Shown piece by piece: positions 46,921-58,265 of a DNA stretch of 64,000 nt. This stretch comes from Metabacillus lacus (lineage in GTDB: Bacteria; Bacillota; Bacilli; Bacillales; Bacillaceae). The stretch is from the NCBI RefSeq assembly GCF_009674805.1, contig NZ_WKKI01000017.1:1-64000 (forward strand), in the 5' to 3' direction. A program made the position numbers and the translations under genes. The notes beneath the pieces are model-generated. The model saw nothing but the letters and a program-made list of their open reading frames with translations, did no database searches and was not told the DNA's origin. The first letter of the stretch is position 1, and the number at the start of each line of letters is the position of its first letter.

Positions 46921-47286
46921 TTACTTAACTTCTACAGAAGCTCCAACTTCTTCAAGTTTAGCTTTTGCTTCTTCAGCTTCTTCTTTAGAAACAGCTTCTT
47001 TAAGAGCTTTTGGAGTGTTGTCTACTAATTCTTTAGCTTCTTTCAAACCAAGACCAGTAAGTTCACGAACAGCTTTGATAACTTTGATTTTTTGAGCGCC
47101 AGCGCCAGTCAATACTACGTCAAACTCAGTTTGCTCAGCAGCAGCTTCGCCACCAGCAGCTCCGCCCATCATTGCTACAGGAGCAGCAGCAGTTACACCA
47201 AATTCTTCTTCAATTGCTTTTACTAGGTCATTAAGTTCTAGAACTGTCATTTCTTTGACAGCTTCAATGATTTGTTCTTTAGTCAT
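46921..47286 (-). CDS. rplL: 50S ribosomal protein L7/L12
   Basis: The stalk protein that recruits elongation factors. 121 residues: N-terminal dimerisation helix, Ala/Gly-rich hinge (about 36-50) and C-terminal [18 protein letters not shown] with [12 protein letters not shown]. It follows rplJ by 60 bases. Confidence 0.99.
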   Translation of the reverse strand: MTKEQIIEAVKEMTVLELNDLVKAIEEEFGVTAAAPVAMMGGAAGGEAAAEQTEFDVVLTGAGAQKIKVIKAVRELTGLGLKEAKELVDNTPKALKEAVSKEEAEEAKAKLEEVGASVEVK

Positions 47287-47346
47287 TTTTGTTTCCTCCT
47301 TGATTATCGTATGGTTTTTTTTATTTATTCGTACGTTAGGGCGAGA

Positions 47347-47847
47347 TTAAGCGCCTTGTTCTTCTTTTTGCTCTGCAACTGCTTTAGTAGCAAGTGCAAG
47401 GTTGCGAATCGGAGCTTGAAGTACGCTAAGCAACATAGAAAGCAAGCCTTCTCTTGAAGGAAGATCAGCAAGAGCTTTAATTTCCTCAACTGTTGCAATG
47501 TTTCCTTCGATTACACCAGCTTTGATTTCAAGCGCTTCGTGATTTTTCGCGAAGTCATTCAAAATTTTGGCTGGCGCAACAACGTCCTCGTTGCTGAACG
47601 CAATTGCGTTTGGACCAGTAAGAGCTTCGTTCAGACCTGTAAGCTCAGCTTGTTCTGCAGCACGGCGTGTTAAAGTGTTTTTGAATACTTTGAACTCAAT
47701 GCCGGCATCACGCAATGTTTTACGAAGTTCAGTTACTTCAGATACAGTAAGACCGCGGTAGTCAACTACGATGGTAGATTTGCTTTCGCGAAGCTTAGCT
47801 GTAATATCTTCAACCATTTGTTTCTTTTGTTCAATTACGCTGCTCAT
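47347..47847 (-). CDS. rplJ: 50S ribosomal protein L10
   Basis: L10 anchors the L7/L12 stalk and binds its own leader RNA. The ATG at 47847 gives 166 residues ([15 protein letters not shown]) with GGAGGTG upstream; the longer frame upstream runs through the attenuator. The EAPxRNLALAxKAV-like end ([14 protein letters not shown]) is typical. Confidence 0.98.
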   Translation of the reverse strand: MSSVIEQKKQMVEDITAKLRESKSTIVVDYRGLTVSEVTELRKTLRDAGIEFKVFKNTLTRRAAEQAELTGLNEALTGPNAIAFSNEDVVAPAKILNDFAKNHEALEIKAGVIEGNIATVEEIKALADLPSREGLLSMLLSVLQAPIRNLALATKAVAEQKEEQGA

Positions 47848-47901
47848 TGTTACACCTCCTGTAGTTTCTTGTAAAGCTTTATACCGTTCGGAGTTTTTAA
47901 A

Positions 47902-48025
47902 TAAAAAAGCCCCCATAATAGACATGGAGGCTGTATATACGTTAGTTAATTTGATTAACAAGTTCGTAACATATACACCTCGGTAGGAAATTAAGCCTTA
48001 CAGGCTCCTACTGTCTACGGTATAA
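47902..48025 (-). ncRNA. L10 leader RNA with attenuator
   Basis: The minus strand carries ACCGTAGACAGTAGGAG, GTAAGGCTTAAT and CCTACCGAGGTG, the conserved L10-binding structure of Firmicutes. It is followed by AGCCTCC, loop, GGGGGCT and TTTTTT (47903-47932), an intrinsic terminator. L10(L12) binding would favour termination and limit rplJL expression. Confidence 0.93.
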
Positions 48026-48056
48026 AAGATATAAAATTAGTAAAGCAACATTTAGT

Positions 48057-48085
48057 ACTATATCAAACCTAACTTATAAAGTCAA
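48057..48085 (-). promoter_or_regulatory. Promoter of the rplJL operon
   Basis: Minus-strand TTGACT, 17 bases, TATAGT, 32 bases upstream of the L10 leader structure. Confidence 0.8.
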
Positions 48086-48088
48086 GAA

Positions 48089-48787
48089 TTATTTAGCTGA
48101 GAAAGATGAAGCGTCTACTTTCACACCAGGTCCCATTGTTGAAGTAACAGCAACGTTCTTCATGTAAGTCCCTTTAGCTGCAGCAGGTTTTGCTTTTAGC
48201 AGTGTTTCGTAGATTGTGTTGAAGTTTTCAACAAGCTTTGCATCCTCGAAAGATACTTTGCCGATTGGCACGTGTATGTTTCCAGCTTTATCAACGCGGT
48301 ATTCTACTTTACCAGCTTTGATTTCATTTACTGCACGCTCTACTTCAAACGTAACTGTTCCAGTTTTAGGGTTTGGCATCAAGCCTTTAGGACCAAGTAC
48401 ACGGCCAAGCTTACCAACTTCACCCATCATGTCAGGAGTCGCTACGATTACATCGAAGTCGAACCAGCCTTGTTGAATTTTAGTGATGAATTCTGAATCG
48501 CCTACGAAGTCAGCTCCAGCAGCTTCAGCTTCTTTTGCTTTTTCTCCCTTAGCGAATACAAGAACACGCTGAGTTTTGCCAGTACCGTTTGGAAGTACTA
48601 CTGCACCGCGGATTTGCTGATCATTTTTACGAGGATCAACTCCAAGACGGAATGCAACTTCTACAGATGCATCAAATTTAGCGTTGTTTGTTTTTTTAAC
48701 CAATTCTACAGCTTCTCCAACAGAGTAAGCTTTCGTACGGTCTACTAATTTAGCAGCTTCTACGTACTTTTTACCTCTTTTAGCCAT
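48089..48787 (-). CDS. rplA: 50S ribosomal protein L1
   Basis: L1 forms the mobile stalk that moves deacylated tRNA and is often a translational repressor of the rplKA mRNA. The ATG at 48787 follows AGGAGG and gives 232 residues, [21 protein letters not shown] onward. A longer frame begins in the conserved leader element. It lies 93 bases after rplK. Confidence 0.98.
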   Translation of the reverse strand: MAKRGKKYVEAAKLVDRTKAYSVGEAVELVKKTNNAKFDASVEVAFRLGVDPRKNDQQIRGAVVLPNGTGKTQRVLVFAKGEKAKEAEAAGADFVGDSEFITKIQQGWFDFDVIVATPDMMGEVGKLGRVLGPKGLMPNPKTGTVTFEVERAVNEIKAGKVEYRVDKAGNIHVPIGKVSFEDAKLVENFNTIYETLLKAKPAAAKGTYMKNVAVTSTMGPGVKVDASSFSAK

Positions 48788-48814
48788 TTTAAAGTCCTCC
48801 TTAGTGGTTTTAGC

Positions 48815-48830
48815 GGAATAACCTCCCACG
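48815..48830 (-). promoter_or_regulatory. Candidate L1-binding element before rplA
   Basis: Minus-strand CGTGGGAGGTTATTCC resembles the GGTGGGAGG of the L1-binding helix of 23S rRNA. A GGGTTGCG/CGCAACCC hairpin (48836-48868) lies directly upstream. Confidence 0.45.
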
Positions 48831-48879
48831 AATAAGGGTTGCGAACTTGGAAATCAAACCCGCAACCCACCTTAAAACA

Positions 48880-49305
48880 TTAGTCTTCGATAACAATTCC
48901 CATGCTTCGTGCAGTACCTTCAACCATACGCATTGCAGATTCAACGTTTGCAGCGTTTAGATCCGGCATTTTTGTTTCAGCAATTTCACGTACTTTGTCA
49001 CGTTTTACAGTCGCAACTTTATTACGGTTTGGTTCACCTGAACCAGACTCAATACCAGCAGCTTTCTTAAGAAGAACCGCAGCGGGCGGAGTTTTCGTAA
49101 TAAATGTAAATGAACGGTCTTCAAAAACCGTGATTTCAACCGGGATGATAAGACCAGCCTGATCAGCTGTGCGCGCATTGAATTCTTTACAGAATCCCAT
49201 GATGTTCACACCAGCCTGACCTAGTGCAGGACCAACCGGCGGAGCTGGATTAGCTTTGCCAGCAGGAATTTGCAATTTCACCAATTTTATAACTTTTTTA
49301 GCCAC
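48880..49305 (-). CDS. rplK: 50S ribosomal protein L11
   Basis: L11 forms the base of the GTPase-associated centre and is needed for RelA activation. The GTG at 49305 gives 141 residues, (M)[15 protein letters not shown] onward, with GGAGGTG upstream. The proline-rich [12 protein letters not shown] is conserved. A longer frame starts in the leader. Confidence 0.98.
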   Translation of the reverse strand: MAKKVIKLVKLQIPAGKANPAPPVGPALGQAGVNIMGFCKEFNARTADQAGLIIPVEITVFEDRSFTFITKTPPAAVLLKKAAGIESGSGEPNRNKVATVKRDKVREIAETKMPDLNAANVESAMRMVEGTARSMGIVIED

Positions 49306-49340
49306 GAGACACACCTCCTTAAGTCCGTGATGTGGTAATA

Positions 49341-49360
49341 GGGATGACCCTCCCACTCAT
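49341..49360 (-). promoter_or_regulatory. Candidate L1-binding element before rplK
   Basis: Minus-strand ATGAGTGGGAGGGTCATCCC resembles both the 23S L1-binding helix (GGTGGGAGG) and the element before rplA. It lies between the rplK promoter and the gene. Confidence 0.5.
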
Positions 49361-49438
49361 AAACTCATTCTTTATATGAATGATGTAAAAAAAATCAAGT
49401 TTGTTGTCCCGGATAACCGAGACATACTGACCTATGAA

Positions 49439-49467
49439 ATATTACCACTTTTCCTATTCTATTTCAA
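49439..49467 (-). promoter_or_regulatory. Promoter of rplK-rplA
   Basis: Minus-strand TTGAAA, 17 bases, TAATAT, in the nusG-rplK gap. Confidence 0.75.
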
Positions 49468-49478
49468 GTTCTTTTCAA

Positions 49479-50012
49479 TTATAATTTGCTAATTTGTGAA
49501 AAATCAAGTTCTACCGGGGTTTCACGGCCGAACATATTCACCAGCACTTTCAGCTTTTGCTTATCTTCATCAATCTCCTCAATGGAGCCTGTGAAGTTTG
49601 CAAATGGGCCTTCAGCTACTTTCACCGTTTCTTTCAATTCAAAATCAAATTCCAGGTTGCGTTCATCCATGCCCATCCTCTTGAGGATAACCTCAGCTTC
49701 TTCAGGAAGAAGCGCAGTCGGCTTGGAGCCTGAACCCGCTGAACCTACAAAACCTGTCACTCCCGGGGTGTTTCGCACAACATACCAGGAATCGTCAGTC
49801 ATAACGATCTCCACAATCACGTAGCCGGGAAAAACCTTTTTCTTCGAAACTTTCTTTTTACCATTTTTAAAATCTGTTTCTTCCTCTTCAGGCACGATTA
49901 CCCGGAAAATCTTGTCCTGCATGCCCATAGACTCTACGCGCTTTTCAAGATTCGCCTTTACTTTGTTCTCATAGCCTGAGTATGTATGAACAACATACCA
50001 ATTCTTTTCCAT
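49479..50012 (-). CDS. nusG: Transcription termination/antitermination protein NusG
   Basis: NusG binds the polymerase clamp through its NGN domain (WYVVHTYSGYENKVKANL) and has a C-terminal KOW domain (VKVAEGPFANFTGSIEEI). 177 residues. It also joins the boxA antitermination complex. It follows secE, separated by a terminator-like hairpin. Confidence 0.98.
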   Translation of the reverse strand: MEKNWYVVHTYSGYENKVKANLEKRVESMGMQDKIFRVIVPEEEETDFKNGKKKVSKKKVFPGYVIVEIVMTDDSWYVVRNTPGVTGFVGSAGSGSKPTALLPEEAEVILKRMGMDERNLEFDFELKETVKVAEGPFANFTGSIEEIDEDKQKLKVLVNMFGRETPVELDFSQISKL

Positions 50013-50153
50013 GATGGTTTGGACGACGTGTCCTTCCCTCCCGCCTGCTTTATATTCCGGCTGTGCAGATCAGGCGCTTTTCCCCCGGTATTTGGGCGGG
50101 GGAGTAAGCACCTTTTCTTCACAAAGCCTCTTTTAGTGTATTTTTAAGCAATG

Positions 50154-50177
50154 AAAAAACCCGATGAACGGGTTTTT
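50154..50177 (-). terminator. Terminator-like hairpin between secE and nusG
   Basis: AAAAACCCG, TTCAT loop, CGGGTTTTTT on the minus strand. I see no strong promoter between it and nusG, so it may work as a partial terminator. Confidence 0.75.
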
Positions 50178-50222
50178 GAGACATTTAATCAATATCTACA
50201 TTATAGCATGTTTTTACAGCAT

Positions 50223-50405
50223 TTATTCAAGGATAAAGCGGATAAGCGAAGAAATGCCTAAATCAACAACCGAGAAGAAAACTGCAGCAAAAGCTACCGT
50301 GGCAAGAACAGTCAGCGTGTAGCGGTACAGTTCCTTTCCTTTCGGCCAGCTGACCTTCTTCATCTCACGGGAAACATCTTTTAAAAAGTTTACCAATCGT
50401 TGCAT
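50223..50405 (-). CDS. secE: Preprotein translocase subunit SecE
   Basis: SecE clamps the SecY channel. The ATG at 50405 gives 60 residues with GGAGGT eight bases upstream. FLKDVSREMKKVSWPKGKEL is the conserved amphipathic region (shown in family form), followed by one membrane helix. Lies between rpmG and nusG. Confidence 0.96.
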   Translation of the reverse strand: MQRLVNFLKDVSREMKKVSWPKGKELYRYTLTVLATVAFAAVFFSVVDLGISSLIRFILE

Positions 50406-50453
50406 GTACGTTACCTCCAAAAATAGTCAAAAAACCTTCAAGCACTGCAAGCA

Positions 50454-50603
50454 TTACTTGGTTTCACGATGTACTTCCTGTGAGCTGCATTTCTTGCAAT
50501 ACTTTTTTATCTCCAAACGTTCCAAAGAACTACTAACATTCTTCATTGTCGAATAATTACGGCTTCCACAGACAGAGCAAGCCAGTATGACTTTTTTTCG
50601 CAT
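50454..50603 (-). CDS. rpmG: 50S ribosomal protein L33, zinc-binding type
   Basis: The 49-residue protein starts [17 protein letters not shown] and ends [10 protein letters not shown]. Two CxxC pairs (residues 9/12 and 36/39) make it the zinc-binding C+ form. TAA ends it at 50454. The ribosome site is weak (GGTG). It is the usual neighbour of secE. Confidence 0.95.
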   Translation of the reverse strand: MRKKVILACSVCGSRNYSTMKNVSSSLERLEIKKYCKKCSSQEVHRETK

Positions 50604-50636
50604 GTGACATCACACCTATAATAGCAATTCTATAAA

Positions 50637-50666
50637 ACTTTATCACAGGCTTGTTTTTTCTGTCAA
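50637..50666 (-). promoter_or_regulatory. Promoter of rpmG-secE-nusG
   Basis: Minus-strand TTGACA, 18 bases, TAAAGT, with TGA before the -10 giving an extended -10. Confidence 0.75.
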
Positions 50667-50679
50667 TAAAGCATTGAGA

Positions 50680-51336
50680 TTAAAGGCTTATTTCTCGGAG
50701 CTCAAGGTATCTCTCAAGCTTTCTTTTTACCCGTTGAAGAGCGTTGTCAATAGATTTGACGTGACGGTTCAGATCCTCGGAAATTTCCTGATAGGAACGG
50801 CCGTCAAGATACAGGGCCAGCACCTTTCGTTCCAGGTCACTGAGCAGCTCGGCCATTTTCAGTTCAATATCATCGAATTCTTCCTGATTGATAATCAGAT
50901 CCTCCGGATTCATCACTTTAGCGCCGGAGATCACATCCATAAGTGTACGGTCAGATTCTTCATCATAAATGGGCTTGTCTAGTGAAACATAAGAGTTAAG
51001 CGGAATATGTTTTTGACGGGTAGCAGTTTTAATAGCGGTAATAATTTGGCGGGTTATGCACAATTCTGCAAATGCCTTAAAAGAGGTCAGCTTGTCCTCT
51101 TTAAAGTCACGAATTGCCTTGTAGAGGCCTATCATTCCTTCTTGAATAATATCTTCGCGGTCAGCTCCTATTAGAAAATACGATCTGGCCTTGGCACGGA
51201 CAAAATTTCTGTACTTTGTTATTAAATAATCCAGCGCATCACTGTCACCATTATGAACCAACTCGATAATCTGATCATCTTCCATCGTGTGAAATAACTC
51301 TTTGTTGACCTTACCCTTGTTGATTTGCGAGTTCAA
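50680..51336 (-). CDS. sigH: RNA polymerase sigma-H factor
   Basis: Sigma H (Spo0H) directs transition-phase and early sporulation transcription. The TTG at 51336, with GGGGGG upstream, gives 218 residues, the B. subtilis length; region 2 contains ARSYFLIGADREDIIQEGMIGLYKA in family form, and region 4 ends YQEISEDLNRHVKSIDNALQRVK. Longer frames run over the promoter. Confidence 0.97.
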   Translation of the reverse strand: MNSQINKGKVNKELFHTMEDDQIIELVHNGDSDALDYLITKYRNFVRAKARSYFLIGADREDIIQEGMIGLYKAIRDFKEDKLTSFKAFAELCITRQIITAIKTATRQKHIPLNSYVSLDKPIYDEESDRTLMDVISGAKVMNPEDLIINQEEFDDIELKMAELLSDLERKVLALYLDGRSYQEISEDLNRHVKSIDNALQRVKRKLERYLELREISL

Positions 51337-51369
51337 GCCGATCCCCCCGGACGCACAAAAGATAGCAAT

Positions 51370-51399
51370 ATTATACAGTACATATTTTGGAAGCGTCAA
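51370..51399 (-). promoter_or_regulatory. Sigma A promoter of sigH
   Basis: Minus-strand TTGACG, 18 bases, TATAAT, just past the rae1 stop and 34 bases before the sigH start. Confidence 0.75.
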
Positions 51400-51403
51400 C
51401 CTG

Positions 51404-51913
51404 TTATAAATCTCCCCTGCGCCATTTTTCAAAAGTTTTCATGATATCTTCAGAGATAGCAATCTTTGAGGAAGGTCGCCCTTCCTCAATTTTTTTTACT
51501 TTTTTTTGAATCCGCTTTTCAATCAGGTTCATTTCAGTCAGCAGCTCCCGTGCTGATTTCCTCAATGCTCCCTGGCCGAAAATGGCCCACTGCTCAGTAA
51601 AATCAGAAGTTGCCACATGAATCTGGGTTTTAATATTGGACAGCTCTGATGCCAGTTTTTCAATCCGTTCGTCAGCCGTTTCATTCTCCCGTGTATAAAT
51701 GACCTCTACCCTGTAATTTTTATATTTTTTCTCTACACCCTTTACGAGATGGGCATCGAATATGATCATGACACGGTATCCTGTATAACCCTGATATTCT
51801 GCCATTTTTTGAACAAGCAGATCTCTTGCTTCGGCAAGATTATCTTTTTTCAGCCTCTCCAATTCCGGCCATGCACCAATGATGTTATAGCCATCTACCA
51901 AAAGGATGTCCAT
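51404..51913 (-). CDS. rae1: NYN-domain ribosome-associated endonuclease Rae1 (YacP)
   Basis: Rae1 cuts certain mRNAs inside the translating ribosome. The PIN-like NYN fold shows the acidic residues in LLVDGYNIIGAWPEL, IIFDAH and NETADERIEKLA. 169 residues. It begins five bases after rlmB, as in B. subtilis. Confidence 0.92.
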   Translation of the reverse strand: MDILLVDGYNIIGAWPELERLKKDNLAEARDLLVQKMAEYQGYTGYRVMIIFDAHLVKGVEKKYKNYRVEVIYTRENETADERIEKLASELSNIKTQIHVATSDFTEQWAIFGQGALRKSARELLTEMNLIEKRIQKKVKKIEEGRPSSKIAISEDIMKTFEKWRRGDL

Positions 51914-51918
51914 GCCTC

Positions 51919-52662
51919 TTATTCTCCCAGCGGCTGGCGTTTGCGGTATACCTCATACATGAGAAGACCTGCAGCTACAGAAGCATTTAAAGATGTCACT
52001 TTGCCTGCCATTGGCAGCCGCACAAGGAAGTCACAGCCTTCCCTGACAAGCCTTCCCATTCCTTTTCCTTCACTCCCGATCACGAGGCCGATCGGCATGC
52101 CGCCATCCATATTTCGATAATCATCAGAACCCTTGGCATCCGTTCCGACAATCCATATTCCTTCTTTTTTCAGGTCTTCCATGGTTCTGGCTATGTTCGT
52201 CACCCTTGCTACAGGAATGTATTCAATCGCTCCTGTGGATGCCTTCGCTACAGTGGCAGTCAGCCCAACAGCTCTCCGCTTCGGAATGATGATGCCATGC
52301 GCACCGACCGCATCCGCTGTCCTCATAATGGAGCCAAGGTTATGAGGATCTTCAAGCTCGTCCAGTATCAGAATAAAAGGTGCTTCATTTCTATCCCTGG
52401 CAGCAGCCAGAATGTCATCCACCTCAGCATATTCATATGCAGCTACCTGAGCCACCACACCCTGATGATTGCCCTCCACCATCTGATCCAGTTTTTTCTT
52501 GGGAACATACTGGATTGTCAGTCCTTTTTCGGCTGCCAGACGGGTCACCTGCTGAACCTGACCTTTCTGGGAATTCTCAGCTACCCAGATTTTATGGATT
52601 TCCCTTGATGATTTAAGGGTTTCAATCACCGTATTTCTGCCCATGATATATTCACTTTCCAT
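51919..52662 (-). CDS. rlmB: 23S rRNA (guanosine(2251)-2'-O)-methyltransferase RlmB
   Basis: A SpoU/TrmH family enzyme with an N-terminal L30e-like domain and the knotted domain motifs [35 protein letters not shown] and [17 protein letters not shown] in family form. 247 residues. Its start overlaps mrnC by 11 bases. Confidence 0.95.
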   Translation of the reverse strand: MESEYIMGRNTVIETLKSSREIHKIWVAENSQKGQVQQVTRLAAEKGLTIQYVPKKKLDQMVEGNHQGVVAQVAAYEYAEVDDILAAARDRNEAPFILILDELEDPHNLGSIMRTADAVGAHGIIIPKRRAVGLTATVAKASTGAIEYIPVARVTNIARTMEDLKKEGIWIVGTDAKGSDDYRNMDGGMPIGLVIGSEGKGMGRLVREGCDFLVRLPMAGKVTSLNASVAAGLLMYEVYRKRQPLGE

Positions 52663-53080
52663 CTGTTTTCCTCCTTTCAGCGAGAATGTTTTCCAGAGCT
52701 GCCGAGACTATTTCCTGCAGCCTTGTTTCTCTTTTTGTAAGATAGCAATAGCCAATTACTGCTTCAAACGCAGTGCTGTGCTTGTAGGTTTGTACATCTG
52801 TGTTTTTTGGAATCGTACCCGATTTGGCATTTCTGCCTCTTTTTATAATGGAGATTTCTTCCTCTGTGAAAAATCCCCCGTCTATGAGTTCATGCAGAAC
52901 TTTGGCCTGTGCCTTTGCAGAAACATACTGCCTGGCAAGGCGGTGGAGCTGATGGGGCCTTACAATGCCTTCAGCAAGGAGGTGATGCCGTACGTATATC
53001 TCGTACACTGCATCACCCATATATGCGAGGGCCAGACCGTTCAGCTGTTTTGCATCCTTAAATTCAGCCATTTCCACCAT
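52652..53080 (-). CDS. mrnC: Mini-ribonuclease 3 (MrnC)
   Basis: MrnC matures 23S rRNA and has the RNase III catalytic domain without the dsRNA-binding domain. [12 protein letters not shown] carries the active-site Asp. I favour the ATG at 53080, after AGAGGAT, giving 142 residues; an in-frame ATG six codons upstream overlaps the cysS end. Confidence 0.93.
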   Translation of the reverse strand: MVEMAEFKDAKQLNGLALAYMGDAVYEIYVRHHLLAEGIVRPHQLHRLARQYVSAKAQAKVLHELIDGGFFTEEEISIIKRGRNAKSGTIPKNTDVQTYKHSTAFEAVIGYCYLTKRETRLQEIVSAALENILAERRKTDGK

Positions 53081-53082
53081 GT

Positions 53083-54480
53083 TTATCCTCTTTTCCATCT
53101 CGTTCCTTGAGGAGTGTCCTCCAGTATAATATTCAAGCTTTTCAGTTCATCGCGTATTGAATCTGCAAGCGCAAAATCCCTGTCCTTACGGGCCTGAATT
53201 CGCTTTTCAATCAGTGCATCAATCTCTTCGTCCAGCAGTTCATTCTCGCTAAATACAAGGCCGAGTACCTCTCCAAGGCTGTCAAACTCATTCAAAAATG
53301 CCTGAATGACTTGTTCTGCAGTATTTTTTTCCTGAAGATAATAGTTGGCCTGTCTGGCAAGCTCAAACAAAACGGAAACTCCGTTAGCTGTATTAAAGTC
53401 ATCATCCATTTCCACGATGAAGTTCTCCCGCAGCTTTTCTATCTGCTGCAGCCACTTATCATCATCAGAAGTGAGGTTTGAGCTGCTTTGTTTTCTGTGT
53501 ACCAGATTTGCATAGGACGTTTTCAGCCGGTCCAGTGAATTTTTCGTACTGTTCAGAAGATCAACTGAATAGTTAATCGGGTGACGGTAGTGGACTGACA
53601 GCATGAAAAACCTTAAAACCTGAGGATCATGCTCTTTTACAATGTCCTTGACCATCACAAAGTTCCCGAGGGATTTTGACATTTTTTCGTTATCGATATT
53701 AATATACCCATTATGGAGCCAGTAGTTGGCGAATGTTTGATTTGTCAGTGCTTCAGACTGTGCAATTTCATTTTCATGGTGAGGGAAGGTTAAATCCTGC
53801 CCGCCTGCATGAATGTCTATTGTGTCCCCAAGATATTTGCGTACCATGGCGGAGCATTCAATATGCCAGCCGGGGCGCCCTTTGCCCCATGGACTGTCCC
53901 AGTGGATTTCCCCTTCTTTGGCAGCTTTCCACAGTGCAAAGTCCAGAGCATCCTGCTTTTTCTCGCCCACTTCGATCCTCGCACCTGAGCGCAGCTCATC
54001 AATTGACTGGTGGGAAAGCTTGCCGTACCCGTTAAAGGCTCTTGTTTTATAATACACATCGCCTTCAGCTTCATAAGCAAAGCCTTTTTCAATCAAGGCG
54101 GCAATAAAATCAATAATTATATCCATGCTTTCTGTTACCCGCGGATGAGCATCAGCCTTTTTGCACCCCAGTGCGCCCACATCCTGAAAGTAAGCCTCAA
54201 TGAAACGGTCTGCAATAGCCGGCACATTTTCACCAAGTTCATTAGCAGCTTTAATCAGCTTATCATCCACATCAGTAAAATTGGAAACATAATGAACATC
54301 ATAGCCTCTGTACTCCAGATAGCGCCTGACAGTATCATAAACAATTGCAGGCCTGGCGTTTCCGATATGAATATAGTTGTATACGGTCGGTCCGCATACA
54401 TACATCTTTACCTTTCCTTCTTCAAGAGGCTTAAATTCTTCCTTTTGTCTCGTTAGCGTATTGAATAACTTTATCGTCAC
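53083..54480 (-). CDS. cysS: Cysteinyl-tRNA synthetase
   Basis: Class I synthetase with HIGN and KMSKS signatures, and zinc ligands starting with the cysteine of YVCGPTVYN and the GWHIECS block. The GTG at 54480 gives (M)[15 protein letters not shown], the B. subtilis-like start, with GAAGGG upstream; a GTG two codons earlier is possible. It overlaps the end of cysE by about 50 bases. Confidence 0.96.
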   Translation of the reverse strand: MTIKLFNTLTRQKEEFKPLEEGKVKMYVCGPTVYNYIHIGNARPAIVYDTVRRYLEYRGYDVHYVSNFTDVDDKLIKAANELGENVPAIADRFIEAYFQDVGALGCKKADAHPRVTESMDIIIDFIAALIEKGFAYEAEGDVYYKTRAFNGYGKLSHQSIDELRSGARIEVGEKKQDALDFALWKAAKEGEIHWDSPWGKGRPGWHIECSAMVRKYLGDTIDIHAGGQDLTFPHHENEIAQSEALTNQTFANYWLHNGYINIDNEKMSKSLGNFVMVKDIVKEHDPQVLRFFMLSVHYRHPINYSVDLLNSTKNSLDRLKTSYANLVHRKQSSSNLTSDDDKWLQQIEKLRENFIVEMDDDFNTANGVSVLFELARQANYYLQEKNTAEQVIQAFLNEFDSLGEVLGLVFSENELLDEEIDALIEKRIQARKDRDFALADSIRDELKSLNIILEDTPQGTRWKRG

Positions 54481-55126
54481 GTTCACTCTTCCCTTCCTGC
54501 AGTTGTTGTACTTCCTGCTTCAGCTTGAGAATCTCTGCTTCCAATTCCTTAAAGCGGTCCGCGACAGGATCCGGCAGATTGCAATGATCGAGATCCTGGT
54601 TTACGCGCTTTCCATTTTGAACTTTCACTTTTCCGGGAATGCCTACCACCGTGGAGTTGGCCGGAACATCATGCAGTACAACTGAACCTGCTCCTATTTT
54701 GGAATATTCTCCGATAGTAATAGAACCGAGCACCTTGGCTCCTGTCGCAATAAGAGCATGATCCTGAATGGTGGGATGCCTTTTGCCTTTTTCTTTTCCT
54801 GTGCCTCCCAGCGTAACTCCCTGAAATACCGTCACATTGTCTCCGATCTCACAGGTTTCTCCAATCACAACACCCATTCCATGATCTATAAAAAAACGCC
54901 TTCCTATTTTGGCACCCGGATGTATTTCTACTCCGGTAAAGAAGCGGCTTACTTGCGAAATAATACGTGCAAGAAAGAAGAATCTGCGTTGAAACAATCC
55001 ATGTGCAAGGCGGTGCGCCCATATTGCATGAAGACCGGAGTAGGTTAAAATTACTTCAATATAGCTTCTTGCAGCAGGGTCCTGCTCAAAAACAATCTCA
55101 ACGTCTTCTTTTAACATCTTAAACAT
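54431..55126 (-). CDS. cysE: Serine O-acetyltransferase
   Basis: CysE makes O-acetylserine, the cysteine precursor. The left-handed beta-helix shows hexapeptide repeats, with [27 protein letters not shown] in family form, and [12 protein letters not shown]. The ATG at 55126 follows GGAGGG and gives 231 residues. The C-terminus after about residue 190 is helical and covers the cysS start. Confidence 0.95.
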   Translation of the reverse strand: MFKMLKEDVEIVFEQDPAARSYIEVILTYSGLHAIWAHRLAHGLFQRRFFFLARIISQVSRFFTGVEIHPGAKIGRRFFIDHGMGVVIGETCEIGDNVTVFQGVTLGGTGKEKGKRHPTIQDHALIATGAKVLGSITIGEYSKIGAGSVVLHDVPANSTVVGIPGKVKVQNGKRVNQDLDHCNLPDPVADRFKELEAEILKLKQEVQQLQEGKSERDDKVIQYANETKGRI

Positions 55127-55156
55127 TTGGAATCCCTCCAATCTTTCCGTATTCAT

Positions 55157-55400
55157 AAAAAAACGCCCCTGTCAAATGACAGAGACGCTGTATGCGCGGT
55201 TCCACTCTGTTTAAGGAAAGATCTCTTTCCCTCAACTCAGGCTCTGTAACGTAGAGCTCCCGCTTCTGTCTACTATAATGCATATATTTCAACAGAAGGC
55301 TCGAAGGTGCATTTCAACTGTTCCTTCTCATAAACCTCTTTCAGCCATGAAGGTTCTCTCTGGAATGGAAAAACAGTGTACTTCTCCTTCTCAACACTTT
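55157..55400 (-). ncRNA. T-box leader for cysteine
   Basis: The minus strand carries GAGTGGAACCGCG (55195-55207), the T-box, and a terminator CGTCTCTGTC, loop, GACAGGGGCG with TTTTTTT (55157-55187). Upstream, the stem I region contains GTTGAAATGCACC, where TGC (55309-55311) fits a Cys specifier. Uncharged tRNA-Cys would favour read-through into cysE-cysS. Confidence 0.92.
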
Positions 55401-55453
55401 TTCATATTGTATTTGAATTTGTATATTTACTATATTACATTTCTTAAAAAAAG

Positions 55454-56911
55454 TTAACTTAAAACATTTTTTAATCTAGCCAGTGCCCTGTCTTTACCGA
55501 GCAGTTCAATAGCCTGAGGAAGCTCCGGCCCATGTGTCTGGCCTGTCACTGCCACGCGTACCGGCATAAACAGTTTTTTTCCTTTTTGCCCTGTTTTCTT
55601 TTGCACTGCTTTAACTGCACCCTTGATGTCCGCTGCTGCAAACTCACTCAGTTCTGCAAATTCTTCAGCAAGTGCCCTCAGAACTTCCGGTACCTGCTCT
55701 TCTTCAAGAACAGAGCGTGCTTCATGATTGTATTCCAGATCTTCTTTAAAGAACATGTCGGAAAGCTCTACAATTTCAGCACCAAAGCTCATTTGCTCCT
55801 GATAAAGCTCAATCAGCTTTAGTGTCCAGTCTCTTTCCTCTGCAGACATATCTTCCTTCACCCTGCCTGCTTTCACAAGATGCGGAATCGCCAGCTCTGC
55901 AACCTTTTCCGTATTAAGGTTCTTCATATATTGATTATTCATCCACGTAAGCTTTTGTGTATCAAACACAGCAGGGGACTTTGACAGCCTGTTTGGATCA
56001 AAAATGCTGATGAATTCTTCCCTGCTGAAAATTTCATCTTCCCCTACAGGTGACCAGCCAAGCATGGCAATGAAGTTAAACAGCGCCTCAGGAAGGTAGC
56101 CAAGATCTTCGTATTGCTCAATAAACTGAATGATGGATTCATCACGCTTGCTCAGCTTTTTGCGTCCTTCATTCACAATCAGCGTCATATGTCCGAATAC
56201 AGGAGGCTCCCAGCCCAGTGCTTCATAAATCATGATTTGTTTAGGTGTATTGGAGATATGATCATCACCGCGAAGAACATGAGAAATCTTCATCAGATGA
56301 TCGTCTGCTGCAACTGCAAAATTATAAGTAGGTGTGCCGTCCTTTTTCACGATAACATGGTCGCCGATGCCGTCTGACTCAAAGGCAACCTCGCCTTTTA
56401 CCATGTCATTGAAGCGGTACACAACCCCTTTTGGCACTCTGAAGCGGATGCTCGGCTCCCGGCCTTCAGCCTCAAGCTTTTTCTGCTCCTCTTTCGTCAG
56501 GTTGGCGCATTTTCCTGAGTAGCGGGGCATTTCTCCGCGTGCGGTCTGCTCTTCACGCTCCTGCTCCAATTCCTCTTCTGTACAGTAGCATTTGTAAGCA
56601 AGCCCTTTTTCAAGCAGCTCAGTATAATATTTTTTATACAAATCATTGCGTTCAGACTGGCGGTAGGGGCCGTATTCTCCCGGCTTATCCACACTCTCAT
56701 CCCACTCGATTCCGAGCCATTGCAGATATTTCAGCTGACTCTCTTCGCCGCCTTCGATGTTCCTTTTTTTATCGGTGTCTTCTATTCTGATAATAAATTT
56801 ACCGCCCTGGCTTTTTGCATAAAGATAGTTGAAAAGGGCTGTTCTGGCATTTCCAATATGTAAATGACCTGTCGGACTGGGTGCATAGCGCACTCTTACT
56901 TCATTCGTCAT
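55454..56911 (-). CDS. gltX: Glutamyl-tRNA synthetase
   Basis: Class I synthetase with [18 protein letters not shown] and the KLSKRD signature. The ATG at 56911 gives 485 residues with GGAGGT upstream; longer frames run through the leader. In Firmicutes the non-discriminating form also charges tRNA-Gln; this is not decided by the sequence alone. Confidence 0.97.
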   Translation of the reverse strand: MTNEVRVRYAPSPTGHLHIGNARTALFNYLYAKSQGGKFIIRIEDTDKKRNIEGGEESQLKYLQWLGIEWDESVDKPGEYGPYRQSERNDLYKKYYTELLEKGLAYKCYCTEEELEQEREEQTARGEMPRYSGKCANLTKEEQKKLEAEGREPSIRFRVPKGVVYRFNDMVKGEVAFESDGIGDHVIVKKDGTPTYNFAVAADDHLMKISHVLRGDDHISNTPKQIMIYEALGWEPPVFGHMTLIVNEGRKKLSKRDESIIQFIEQYEDLGYLPEALFNFIAMLGWSPVGEDEIFSREEFISIFDPNRLSKSPAVFDTQKLTWMNNQYMKNLNTEKVAELAIPHLVKAGRVKEDMSAEERDWTLKLIELYQEQMSFGAEIVELSDMFFKEDLEYNHEARSVLEEEQVPEVLRALAEEFAELSEFAAADIKGAVKAVQKKTGQKGKKLFMPVRVAVTGQTHGPELPQAIELLGKDRALARLKNVLS

Positions 56912-57088
56912 GATGATACCTCCATTAAAAATAATGCAGAAAATATGCGCGGGCAACCGAGAGACATCCGCCGCCTGCTGCGCCAAATTTCAATCCTGCA
57001 AGATGAATTCTCTCCGCTTACATTTTCCTGATTCCTAAAAAGAATTCTTAATAAGTCCAAAAATATTTTAACACTTTTTTGCGAAATC

Positions 57089-58265
<1,177 letters not shown>

